Source: Fennellomyces sp. T-0311 (Eukaryota > Mucoromycota > Mucoromycetes > Mucorales > Lichtheimiaceae). Taken from it: a DNA stretch of 41,532 nucleotides. This document shows positions 31,276 to 39,365 of this stretch, one piece after another. Each line of letters begins with the position of its first letter. Position 1 is the first letter of the stretch. Where the stretch lies: the NCBI GenBank assembly GCA_025266875.1, contig JALLLT010000102.1:1-41532 (forward strand), written 5' to 3'. The position numbers and the translations under genes were made by a program. Below the pieces are notes generated by a model. That model ran no database searches. It was given only the letters and a program-made list of their open reading frames with translations, and was not told where the DNA came from.

Positions 31276-33024
31276 CTAGTATCCTAACAAGTAAACACAC
31301 TTCTGGGCAAAATGACACTTCTTCCTATTTAAGGTAAGGTTCACAGATGTCAATCGTTGGATCAGAATGCTAACGTGCTTCTTATGTGTCTCCAGGTCTG
31401 GCGACGCCACAATACAATCGTCAAGATACGTTTGCACAAATGGAAGATCATGAGTCAGCTTGGTGAGCAAGGCACTCCATTGTTGCAGAAGGATTTTTAA
31501 TCCAAAACAGGTGCGCTTCCAGATATAACAAGTCTTATCGACAATCATGCCGAGCTTGAACTGATCCTCGGGTAGAATAGGCATAGTATTGAAAGCAGCG
31601 GTTACATAGCAAACGCTAAACACTGTGTTACCCAGTAACGAGGCAAAAATGGAAGGTATGTCCCGCATAGGGAAGTTGTAGTCGTCTAACATGGGATTAA
31701 TGTGTCGCACGTCCATGCACCACCTATAGGCAATGAGTTCATCCGTAGAGGGATTGTGTTTAGGAACACATGTCAAACCACTATTGAACGGTGTGTAAGT
31801 GGGGGATTCAGCGATTACACCAGCTTCTAACCATTCGTTGATCTGTTTGTGTAAAACAGGTTTCAAAGCTTCTGCAACTCGGTATGGCGAGCGGTAAGCA
31901 GCTTTGCCTGGAGGTGTGGGTAACCACACAACTGCTTTCGGCATCGTACAGTAAGCATCTTTTGGAATAGCGGCATTAGCGTCCAAGTAAGGGGCAATAG
32001 CATCCAGAAAGTCGTGGTGTTGCTTTTCATTGCCTGCTGGGCTGTTATTTGGCACGTACTCATCAGGCATGGTACGCAGATCTCTGGGAATTCCCAGCCG
32101 GTGCCAGCAATAAGGGAGGTTGCCAATAAAAATACCAAAGTGATGTTTAATGTCATTACCAGTGGAAATCTCAGCATTACGATGTAAGTTAAACACTTCA
32201 AAGTGATGGCGGATAGCTTTGTTGTTGCAAGAAACATGTAATTTATTTTTTGTCATTCCTATTCTAGATACAAGTGTGTCCTTATGTGCAGTGTGCACTT
32301 GACCAGAACAAGGCTCTACTTGCCAACCCATTTGCCGGCACAATGACAAAGACACAGTGCTATGGGTGGCACTAGGGTCGAGGAGCGCAAGAAACTTGTG
32401 TCCTTCTAGAAAGATAGGAATGTAATATGAGTGTGTGTTCTCAAAGGAAAACTCATGTGAAGACTGTGTAGACTTACAATCTGTGCAAGGCCCAATGGCC
32501 AAATCCAAATCCGACATGACAATGTCTGGGTCGCCGTTGTCATCGTCATCATCCTTCTTTAGAGGAGGCATGGTGTCGACGACGTCCGAAGGATGAATGG
32601 CAACTGAAGTGTACTTGTGATTGAGGACCCAGGGGGCACCACACCTGTGATAGATGTTGCTGCGAGAAGCATGAGAAGAGGAAGAGGAAGAGAAAGGACC
32701 AACAGAAGAAACAGGATGGGAAGACCTACGTTGGCAGTTGGCTAAGCAGTTGCAAGCCTTCTTTGCTTCTTTTTCCAAGAAGTGAGCAAGAGACAAAATC
32801 CCGGCCAAGGTGTTCTTCTGATCCCCGGGAAGTCCAGCACGGGCAGTGTACACCCGGTCCTGCAGGTCAGGAACCACAGCGTCAATATACTTATTGACCA
32901 TGACGAAGTCATCCACAGCCTTCACATTGCGCCGGAGCTTCTCGAAACGTGCCGTAAACAAGGCAACGGTCTCATTCTCGAGTATGCAGATATCCATCAG
33001 CTGCTCAGTCAGCTTGGCAATGTG
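31276..33024 (-). pseudogene. Gypsy gag C-terminus, protease and reverse transcriptase
   Basis: After the hAT-type insert, gag resumes as HIAKLTEQLMDICILENETV and a capsid-like helical region (MVNKYIDAVVPDLQ). Next come a Ser-rich and Asp-rich linker and a protease with LLDPSATHS where family members have Asp-Ser/Thr-Gly-Ala. The RT follows with PYRVAEALKPVLHKQI, FNSGLTCVPKH, YRWCMDVRHIN, SVCYVTAAFNTM and the catalytic YLDDCIVAS. In the first RT motif Tyr stands where the catalytic Asp is expected, and the protease Gly appears as Ser, so both enzymes look dead despite a long open frame. A TAG at 31276-31278 ends it and the same frame continues into RNase H. Confidence 0.87.
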
Positions 33025-33032
33025 GTCAGCTT

Positions 33033-34471
33033 TAGGGCTCTAAACGGGCCATGCCCGACGGGCATCGGGCCAGTTCAGCCGGGCCACACCTGTGGCCCGT
33101 GGCCCGTCGGGCCCAACGAAACGGGCCATGTCTTTTGCCCGAACCCGAAATTACAAGAGCCTAAATTAAAGTGGCCCGCCCGATGAAATCTACAATGTAA
33201 ACGATCTTAATGCAGCAATGACTAATGTAGAAGTGAAATGGGGTTCTGCCTTGTGTTATCGTATATAAGGTTTGGGCAAAAGTCATCTTTATTGTATTAG
33301 ATCATGTAATCGCTATCTTGCACACACTTTTTTGAAACAGCAGAACTTCTGCAAGCAACAAAGGAAGACCAAGAAGTACAAAAAGCCAAAGCGACACAGT
33401 GAGACAAACCAGCAATTCGACATCGCAAATGGCGTAGGAATGCATCCTGCTTTGCATTTTTTCAGCAACGTTTTTTCTCTCGATGCCCGTCAAATGGAAT
33501 TCAGGTCGACCATATTGCTTCAGAACGAATTTTTAATCACCACATACAGTACTACTCGACCATATTTATTTTCCATACAACTGAATTTTACCATATGACT
33601 CAGCTTTGTTTTACCGGCACTCCATTCCATTTCGACATTGTGCATCCCAATCAAAAAAGGGTGGCTGCGTACATACTGTAATGGTGCATACACAGCCACC
33701 CTTATTGTTTTTCAAATAGGTACACTTTTTCAAGCGCACTACTCAAGATGAAGAAGGATGCTTGTCATAGCTCTTTTTTCTTTATCCAATGGTTTTCTGC
33801 GAAGCACCACCTTTAGTAAGCCAAAGGTTGGTTTTTTTCGGTAATAAAGCGTCTGTATGGTCGAGACACTTTTCAATCACTATTGTTATCCTTTTTTTTT
33901 CGTGTAATAAAGCTATCATTATACTGATCCACTTTATCTTCGCGTTCTACTTCTGCTTACACAATGCCAGCTGGAAATTATCTTTGCTTGAACACATAGC
34001 CCTTTCACACTAATACCGATCCTATCCAAGTTCTAAGACATTTGCGGATTAGCGTGCTGCAGGCAGTTTGAATAGTGCTAATTGACGTAGCAGCCTTTCA
34101 TTGTCGCAACTTGGCCCATCAACACCAATCATTGTGTAACCGGATCATTGTAGAAACTGCTCAACCTTTTGACAAATCTTTCCATATTAAAGATGTATAC
34201 TTAGTTGATTAATCTTTATTTGCAATACACGGTTTTGATAGAATCAAATTACATATATAACAAGGGCCATTTAGATGGACGTTTCATAAAGAAAATACAT
34301 ATGCTTCACATTCGGGCACTCGGTCGGGCCAGTGGCCCGACGGGCGGGCCGCTATATAGGACCGTGCCCGTTCGGGCACCCACCTTCATACAGCTTTCCT
34401 GGCCCGATGCCCGAAAATGCCGGGCCAAAACGGGCGGTCCACGGGCCTGCCCGCCCGTATTTAGAGCCCTA
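33033..34471. mobile_element. Non-autonomous hAT-type element in gypsy gag
   Basis: 1439 bp beginning TAGGGCTCTAAA and ending with its inverse. It is flanked by the perfect 8-bp duplication GTCAGCTT at 33025-33032 and 34472-34479. About 150 bp at each end are GC-rich repeats of CGGGCC, GCCCG and GGGCATCGGGCC words in both orientations; the interior is AT-rich and holds no transposase. Removing it restores gag (VDEAD followed by HIAKL). It would depend on an hAT transposase supplied elsewhere; its end arrays differ from those of the intact hAT at 25487. Confidence 0.92.
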
Positions 34472-35002
34472 GTCAGCTTCGTCAACATCGAGATCCTCAA
34501 TGAGACGGGCGCGGGCAAAGGACCAAGGCTCGTTCGTGTGGGGCTCGAGGTTCACAGAGAACCAAGAACGGTGCTCTGGAGAGAGCAGCATGGGAACAAA
34601 ATGGGGCCAAGTATGATCCAAATCAAAGTCGTCGCCACGGACAACGTCTTCAAACTTGGTGAGGCAGTCCGACAAAGTGGGGAAGGTGGTCGAGGAAGGC
34701 TTCCAAACATAACCAGCCCACTGGAAACAAGGAAGGTTGGTAGGCACACGGCCAGAGCGTTCGGTGGGGACCAGAGTGGAGGGAGCAAAGAGTGACTGGG
34801 CAGTGACAGCGGCCACGATTGCCTCTTCAAACCAAACCATACAGGCCTTGATGGCGTCAGCTTCCGAAGCGTCGCGAGCAATGGCCTGAGTAAACTCGCA
34901 AGTGATGCGAGCAAGCTCATCCCTGAGCTCACCGATGGCAGTGGAGGCGATGGCCTGCATAGAGACCGAGGAGGAAGAGTTGGAACCAGTGGAGGAAGAC
35001 AT
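34472..35002 (-). CDS. Gypsy gag, N-terminal part
   Basis: ATG 35002 opens MSSSTGSNSSSSVSMQAIAS, then helical capsid-like sequence (GELRDELARITCEFTQ, CFQWAGYVWKPSS, SWFSVNLEPHTNEPW) up to VDEAD at the hAT-type target duplication. It continues at 33024. The ATG is chosen because it begins the Ser-rich stretch; an upstream in-frame ATG at 35092 starts inside the LTR. Gag forms the particle that houses the genomic RNA. No stop interrupts this part. Confidence 0.8.
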
Positions 35003-35078
35003 GATGGAAACTTCGCAGGTAGTAAGAAGTAAGGTAGGTAAAAAAAGTAGAGTGTCAAAGAAGTTCGCAAAAAAAAAA

Positions 35079-35896
35079 TGTGATATTCTCAAATAAGATC
35101 AGACGTGAAAGTGCGAGACCGAATTAAAGATGTTTTTATTGATGGCAAACTACTCAGATATTTATATTGTTGAAGCGGTCGGGATAAACGCTTCTTGGTG
35201 ATGTTCCGAATCCATGTTTAGGTGGCGATATAGGACGAGCATCCTGTTTAGTAACTTATCTATGTTTCAGGTAAACTCGATGAGTCCTTTGATGTCCTAA
35301 TCTAGATCAAAGTAGTTTTGGACAGATGTTGGCAGAAACTGGACCAATGGATGACGTACGGTTGGTGCCGTCGAAAGAACGAATAGAATGGATGTGTCTG
35401 AGACTGAAACAAGAAGGCATTCTCTGTGGAAAGGTGTAGGATACCACCACTGCCGACTGTATCCATTGTCAGCATTCTCAGGAAGACATCTCTCATTTCT
35501 TTGTTTTTTGCCCACCAAAACAACGCGTCTGGACCATTGTCACTCGTCGAAGCGACAGCGACTGGTCTCTGGATGAAATTTTCACTTACATCCGCTTTAT
35601 GAAACCACCCCAACGCCAACACCATCCACTTCCCGACCTAAACATCAGCATCACCTTGTCCACTATATGGCGACATCATTGGCGTCGTGTTTTCGACCAT
35701 CAACCTTTCAAAGCCGGTATCGTGGCGAATACTGTACAACGGAAGCTCTCGGAGGCACTGTGGCAACCGGAGGCTTTGGACTCACAGGACGTTGATTAGT
35801 TTTCTCTGTAAATTTCTCCATCTAAACGGGTGATGATTTTCTTCCCCGCCCCAATAAAATACAAAAAAAAAAAAAAAAAAGGTGTAGGATACGACA
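35079..35896 (-). repeat. Gypsy 5' LTR, split by a LINE fragment
   Basis: 35079-35444 plus 35893-35896 add up to 370 bp, exactly the length of the 3' LTR. The 35445-35892 segment is a LINE 3' end plus one copy of its duplication. Confidence 0.92.
35445..35880 (+). mobile_element. LINE 3' end with poly(A), inserted in the gypsy 5' LTR
   Basis: A plus-strand fragment encodes the LINE C-terminus with a CxxC-H-C finger (CIHCQHSQEDISHFFVFC), RVWTIVTR and a basic tail ending at a TAG at 35797-35799. AATAAA at 35853-35858 and 18 A residues follow. The flanks share GGTGTAGGATAC (35433-35444 and 35881-35892; preceding A residues are ambiguous). Only the last 436 bp were inserted, a typical 5' truncation. 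Finger spacing and a true poly(A) tail distinguish it from the LINE at 21673. Confidence 0.9.
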
Positions 35897-35901
35897 AATA
35901 T

Positions 35902-36025
35902 ATACACATTTTTTTTTATCATGGATCATCTCACTCAATTACAAGCATACCGTCAGCAACAACGTAAATGTCGTCACCAGCAAGCGCAGTATAGACGCCA
36001 AGTATATATGTGATTGTTAGTTAGA
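35902..36025. other. Spacer with a 30-codon Gln/Arg-rich frame
   Basis: A short plus-strand frame at 35921-36013 reads MDHLTQLQAYRQQQRKC and ends at TGA, just before the second Harbinger gene. Too short to call a gene; possibly the remains of a coiled-coil partner. Confidence 0.2.
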
Positions 36026-36754
36026 ATGGCAACAACGGCATTGCATTCAATGAGCATGACAGTCGAAACGTATGCATACATTGGATCGCCGCACCACTTC
36101 TGGGCCGAACAACAAAGCAAGGAGGCCAACACCCATTATTGGGTAGTTGAGCACCCTGGCCTTCAAGATGACGATAATCTAAGAGACAGCTATAAGGCTC
36201 ACTATCGAATGAACAAGGTGACTTTTGAGTGGCTGGTAAACACTTTGTCATCTGATCCGTGATACCAGACACTGCCACAAACGCAACGCTGGTGTATATG
36301 CAAGTTGCCTGTGTACTATAGTGATATGCAAACACACATCTTGGGTACCACGCATTCAAGAACTTTTTTGGCTTGTCCAAGGGTCATACCGCAATTTTAT
36401 AAAAACTTTTGTGAAGGCCATAATCAATCTTCATGGTAGGTATATTCGCTGACCCGCAACTGTACAAGAAGTCCAAGCAATTGCTGATGAATTTGTGAAT
36501 GTACTGGTCCCAAGCGATCGGACTCGTATAGTCCAGAGACTGAGGTTGACCAACGTTATTGGGGCAATAGATGGCAAGCTGGTTGTTATTCATAAACCCG
36601 CCCACAGTAATGTCGCTTACATAGATCGTGAGAACCATAACTCGATGAACCTACTGGCCGTGTGTGATGTGGATACGCGCATCTTATATGCCTTTCCTGG
36701 AGGATCAGATAAAGTATATCATATTAGTATAAATAATATAAATATATCTTTACT
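36026..36754 (+). pseudogene. Decayed PIF/Harbinger transposase, second family
   Basis: It begins MATTALHSMSM, then YRMNKVTFEWLVNTL (helix-turn-helix start). It continues through several stops (TGA 36260-36262 and others near 36318-36410) with family-like FKNFFGLSKG, VQAIADEFVN, NVIGAIDGKLVVIHKP (first Asp) and NSMNLLAVCDVDTRI, and is lost after YAFPGGSDK. The second Asp and the Glu are absent, probably because the DIRS element starting near 36755 removed or displaced the 3' part. Motifs match the HARBI1-like branch and differ from the element at 5036-6381. Confidence 0.7.
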
Positions 36755-37022
36755 AATGGACTTTACAGCCGAGGTCATAGACCGAAGGCTTGTCCTTATT
36801 ATTTGAGGCGAAGTATAGATTCAGATTGTGTTACCATTTTTTCTTTATTCGTCGAAATCCAAAAAAAAATAAAGTGCCTCAAGTGGCAATATAGTATGAT
36901 ATCAGAAATGAGCAAATGAAACAAATATAAAGGGAGAGGAGAGCAGGACAATCTGAATCTGTACTTCACCTTGAATAATAAGAACAAGCCTTCGATCTAT
37001 GACCTCGGCTGTGAAGTCCATT
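36755..37022. repeat. 75-bp inverted repeat pair with 118-bp loop at DIRS 3' end
   Basis: 36755-36829 and 36948-37022 are reverse complements over 75 bp with about eight mismatches, all transitions. The inner arm overlaps the stop codon of the recombinase gene. It could be the terminal or internal complementary repeat that DIRS elements use for circular replication, or a hairpin in the transcript. Confidence 0.8.
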
Positions 37023-38099
37023 ATTCTTCGGCTGGTACAGATTCAGATTGTGGATCCAGAGTTAGCGCAGCCGTCGATCCAGCAGAAAGGGCCAAGTGTG
37101 TAAAGTCTGTAGCGGTCGCACGTGATAGCCGGTAGAATGTATCAAATACCGAAGACGAAATCCAGGAGCCATGCGTCAGAACATCGTTGATTGATGCGCC
37201 AGCTTCGACAGCTCTAGTGGAGCCAAGAGCGCGCGCCTTGGGGCGTCGAACACCATCGGGAAGAGGGATCAAATCCAAAAGATGCTTAATGTGGTTGCTA
37301 ATGCGCTCTGCTCCAATGGCGATATGGGGTCGATTGATCGAGCATAACTTGTAAACGTGGCGGCGTGACGGGTTGGTGATCAGATAGTGGCGTTGGCATG
37401 GTATCGTAGCAATGCGAGCCTTGTATGAGGCGTATGCTTGTACTGGACAGAAAAGTGGGTTGTGATGCGATCGTATGCGTATTTCCTTTTCAATCGGCTG
37501 TCGACGTCATTTTTCTTTGGGTCGAATGATGAGAAGGCGTAATCTGTACTCGGTTGTAATAGTTTTAGCGTCGTCAATATGCTCGATATCAGATGGTCTC
37601 ATGAAGCCGGTAATAGCAAAGAGAAAGCAAAGCTTGCGAGTGAGGTCGATCTTGCGCATCGTCGAATTGTCACCCAGTTGAGTTAAGTAATCTGAAATTG
37701 GCTGAATGTCATAATGGGGTGGGTCAAAACTGCGAATGGTCTGCTCGTTGAGCGCCACTAAAAACTCGCGGTATGCCATGTTGTTGGTAATGATGGAGCA
37801 GTCAGAGTACAGATCGAGGATGGCCGAGCGGTAGGTGGCACAAGTGCCTGTAGACTAGTGATGATGGACTCGGCCATAAGTGAGAAAGCTGATCAAATGA
37901 ACTGGATCTGGCGTCAGCAGATCTATTTGGTGAAGTTGCGCCCATACAACGTATCTGCGTTGAACTGGCTCATACTGTTTGTTGCGTTGGCTGTTGCGGT
38001 CAGGGTCCAATAGAATGGTGGTGGCCTCATTATTCAGTCCGACTGCTGAGAGTCGTTGCCGCTTATGTGCCAAGCGACTAAACGCCAGTGGGGATTCTT
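37021..38099 (-). pseudogene. DIRS tyrosine recombinase
   Basis: The N-terminal SAM-like part (RRYVVWAQLHQIDLLTPD, HLISFLTYG, TYRSAILDLYSD) precedes the catalytic domain with FAITGFMRPSDIEHI (first Arg), NPLFCPVQAY, VRRPKARALGS and GASINDVLTHGSWISSSVFDTFYR, where the last Tyr is the likely nucleophile. TAG at 37855-37857 and TGA at 37507-37509 interrupt an otherwise continuous frame; each fits one C-to-T change (CAG, CGA). It replaces integrase in DIRS elements and would recombine circular cDNA into the genome. Its 5' end overlaps the RNase H frame. The exact start is not fixed. Confidence 0.78.
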
Positions 38100-39365
38100 C
38101 ATAAAAAGAGACTGATGATGACCAGAAGTGGCGAGTACCATGGAGCGTGGTACGATGCGAGGGCGTTGGATGCTGAGCTGCTGCAATATCAGATACCATA
38201 TGGCGCTGGGCCACTGCGGTGTGATGATGGTAGCAGTGATCCATTCTCATTGTACCTTGTTGATGGTGGGGAGAATCAGGTTCCATGGCGGGCAGGCATA
38301 TACCTTGAGCCATGGAGTCCAGCTGTGAGTCAACGCGTTGGTGGCTACTGCCTGAGGGTCGTACTTCCAACTCATGAATGCTGGTAGCTTTGCATTGTGA
38401 CATGTCGCAAAGCAGTCTAGGTGGTGAGGACCCCATGTTGAGTTCAAGGTGTGGAAGAAGTTCGGTGAGATGCTCCATTCCAATTGTTGTTGAAGTTGTC
38501 GGGAGGGCGCGTCTGCTGGATTGAAGTGTGTTGGCACGTACATCAGTTGTAGGCAGGTGTTGGTGTGTAGACACTCCTTCCAGATGTCGGTCGCTAACGT
38601 CATCAGTGCTGGCGATCGAGTGCCCCCAAACCAGTTGATGTAGGCAATGGTCGTCGTGTTGTCGCAATAAAGACGGAGCGTCTTGCCACGGAGTGCTGGA
38701 TGCCGAATTGCTTGCTGTATGGTGAGGAGTTCCTTGTAGTTGATGTGATGTTGCTGCTGCTCTGCGGTCCAAATCCCTGCCACTGTCGTCTTGTCGAACA
38801 CCAGACCCCATCCATGGTCGGATGAGTCGGTATACACTTCCAGTTGCAGTGTGTGTGGTATGAATCCCTGACCGTTCCATTGTTGGAGGTACGAAATCCA
38901 CCATTGCAGATCGTTGCATGCCGAAACAGAGATCGTGATGCTGTCGTTCCAGTCCAGGCCTTGAGAAAGCATGTGATTGCATCATGCAATCAGTTGTCAG
39001 GTGTAGAGTCGACCTGGTAAAACTGTGATTATTGTTTCTTGGGTCTTGCCAATGAACGAAGACAGGCGACGGATGGTAGTGGTTGGTTGGTGAAACAGTT
39101 TGCTGGCTTCGCGTCGAAGATTGCGAAGCTTCTTGGGTGGAACAGATAGGGTCATCTCCTAGGTGTTGATGCAAAAACCCAAATGGTCGATTAACTGTGT
39201 TGGTGTGAGATGTGACTTGGCGTCGTTCAGCAAGAAGCCAAGAGAAAGTAGTTTGTTCCTTACGAGCTGTATATGATGCTGTCCTTGAGTTGAAGATGGT
39301 GCTGCAATCAGCCCAATCGTCTTGGTAAGCTGAGACATGCACGCCCTGTTGTCGCGCCCAACGTA
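38034..39365 (-). pseudogene. DIRS reverse transcriptase (C-terminal part) and RNase H
   Basis: Starting at the MULE-A junction: LRWARQQGVHVSAYQDDW (catalytic DD), then, after a one-base frameshift near 39325, LIAAPSSTQGQHH, KLLSLGFLLNDAKSHL and HLGFCINT. RNase H follows with LEVYTDSSDHGWG, HHINYKELLTIQQAI, LYCDNTTTIAYINWFGG, NPADAPSRQ and PHHLDCFATCHNAKLP. Stops at 39159-39161 (TAG), 38997-38999, 38982-38984 and 38247-38249 (TGA) fit Gln and Arg codons after transitions. The frame ends at 38034-38036, overlapping the recombinase gene. The N-terminal RT should lie beyond MULE-A copy 2, outside the window. Confidence 0.8.

Larger units (their letters stand above)
15548..35896 (-). mobile_element. 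Chromodomain Ty3/gypsy LTR retrotransposon carrying nested insertions
   Basis: Two 370-bp TG...CA LTRs bound the element, flanked by the identical 5-bp AATAT at 15543-15547 and 35897-35901. Minus-strand order is gag, protease, RT, RNase H, integrase, chromodomain, tail. Five gaps in that order are explained exactly by other elements, four of them direct insertions with their own target duplications: MULE-OTU1 in the chromodomain, MULE-OTU2 in integrase, a non-autonomous hAT in gag and a LINE 3' end in the 5' LTR. The purine run GGCGGGGG sits just inside the 3' LTR as a polypurine tract. No tRNA primer site is recognisable inside the 5' LTR. The element is dead: many stops, several frameshifts and lost catalytic residues. 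Confidence 0.93.
36755..39365 (-). mobile_element. DIRS-like (tyrosine recombinase) retrotransposon, 3' part
   Basis: RT-RNase H and then an overlapping tyrosine recombinase gene read on the minus strand, followed by an inverted repeat, the organisation of DIRS elements. The 5' part of RT is displaced by MULE-A copy 2, inserted at 39366. The low-coordinate end is set at the inverted repeat arm (36755) and is uncertain. LTRs, integrase and protease are absent, as expected. Confidence 0.8.

Noticed and set aside
31276..32997. A long open gypsy frame as an intact, active protease-RT
   Set aside because: The protease active site and the first RT Asp motif are altered, the frame ends in a TAG inside pol, and the rest of pol carries many stops.
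34205..34795. A 196-codon plus-strand frame
   Set aside because: It straddles the GC-rich end of the non-autonomous hAT and the antisense of gag. The lack of stops reflects GC-rich repeats.
35445..35880. A host gene 3' end with poly(A) signal
   Set aside because: The genomic poly(A) run, target duplication and LINE-type finger show a retrotransposed LINE tail.
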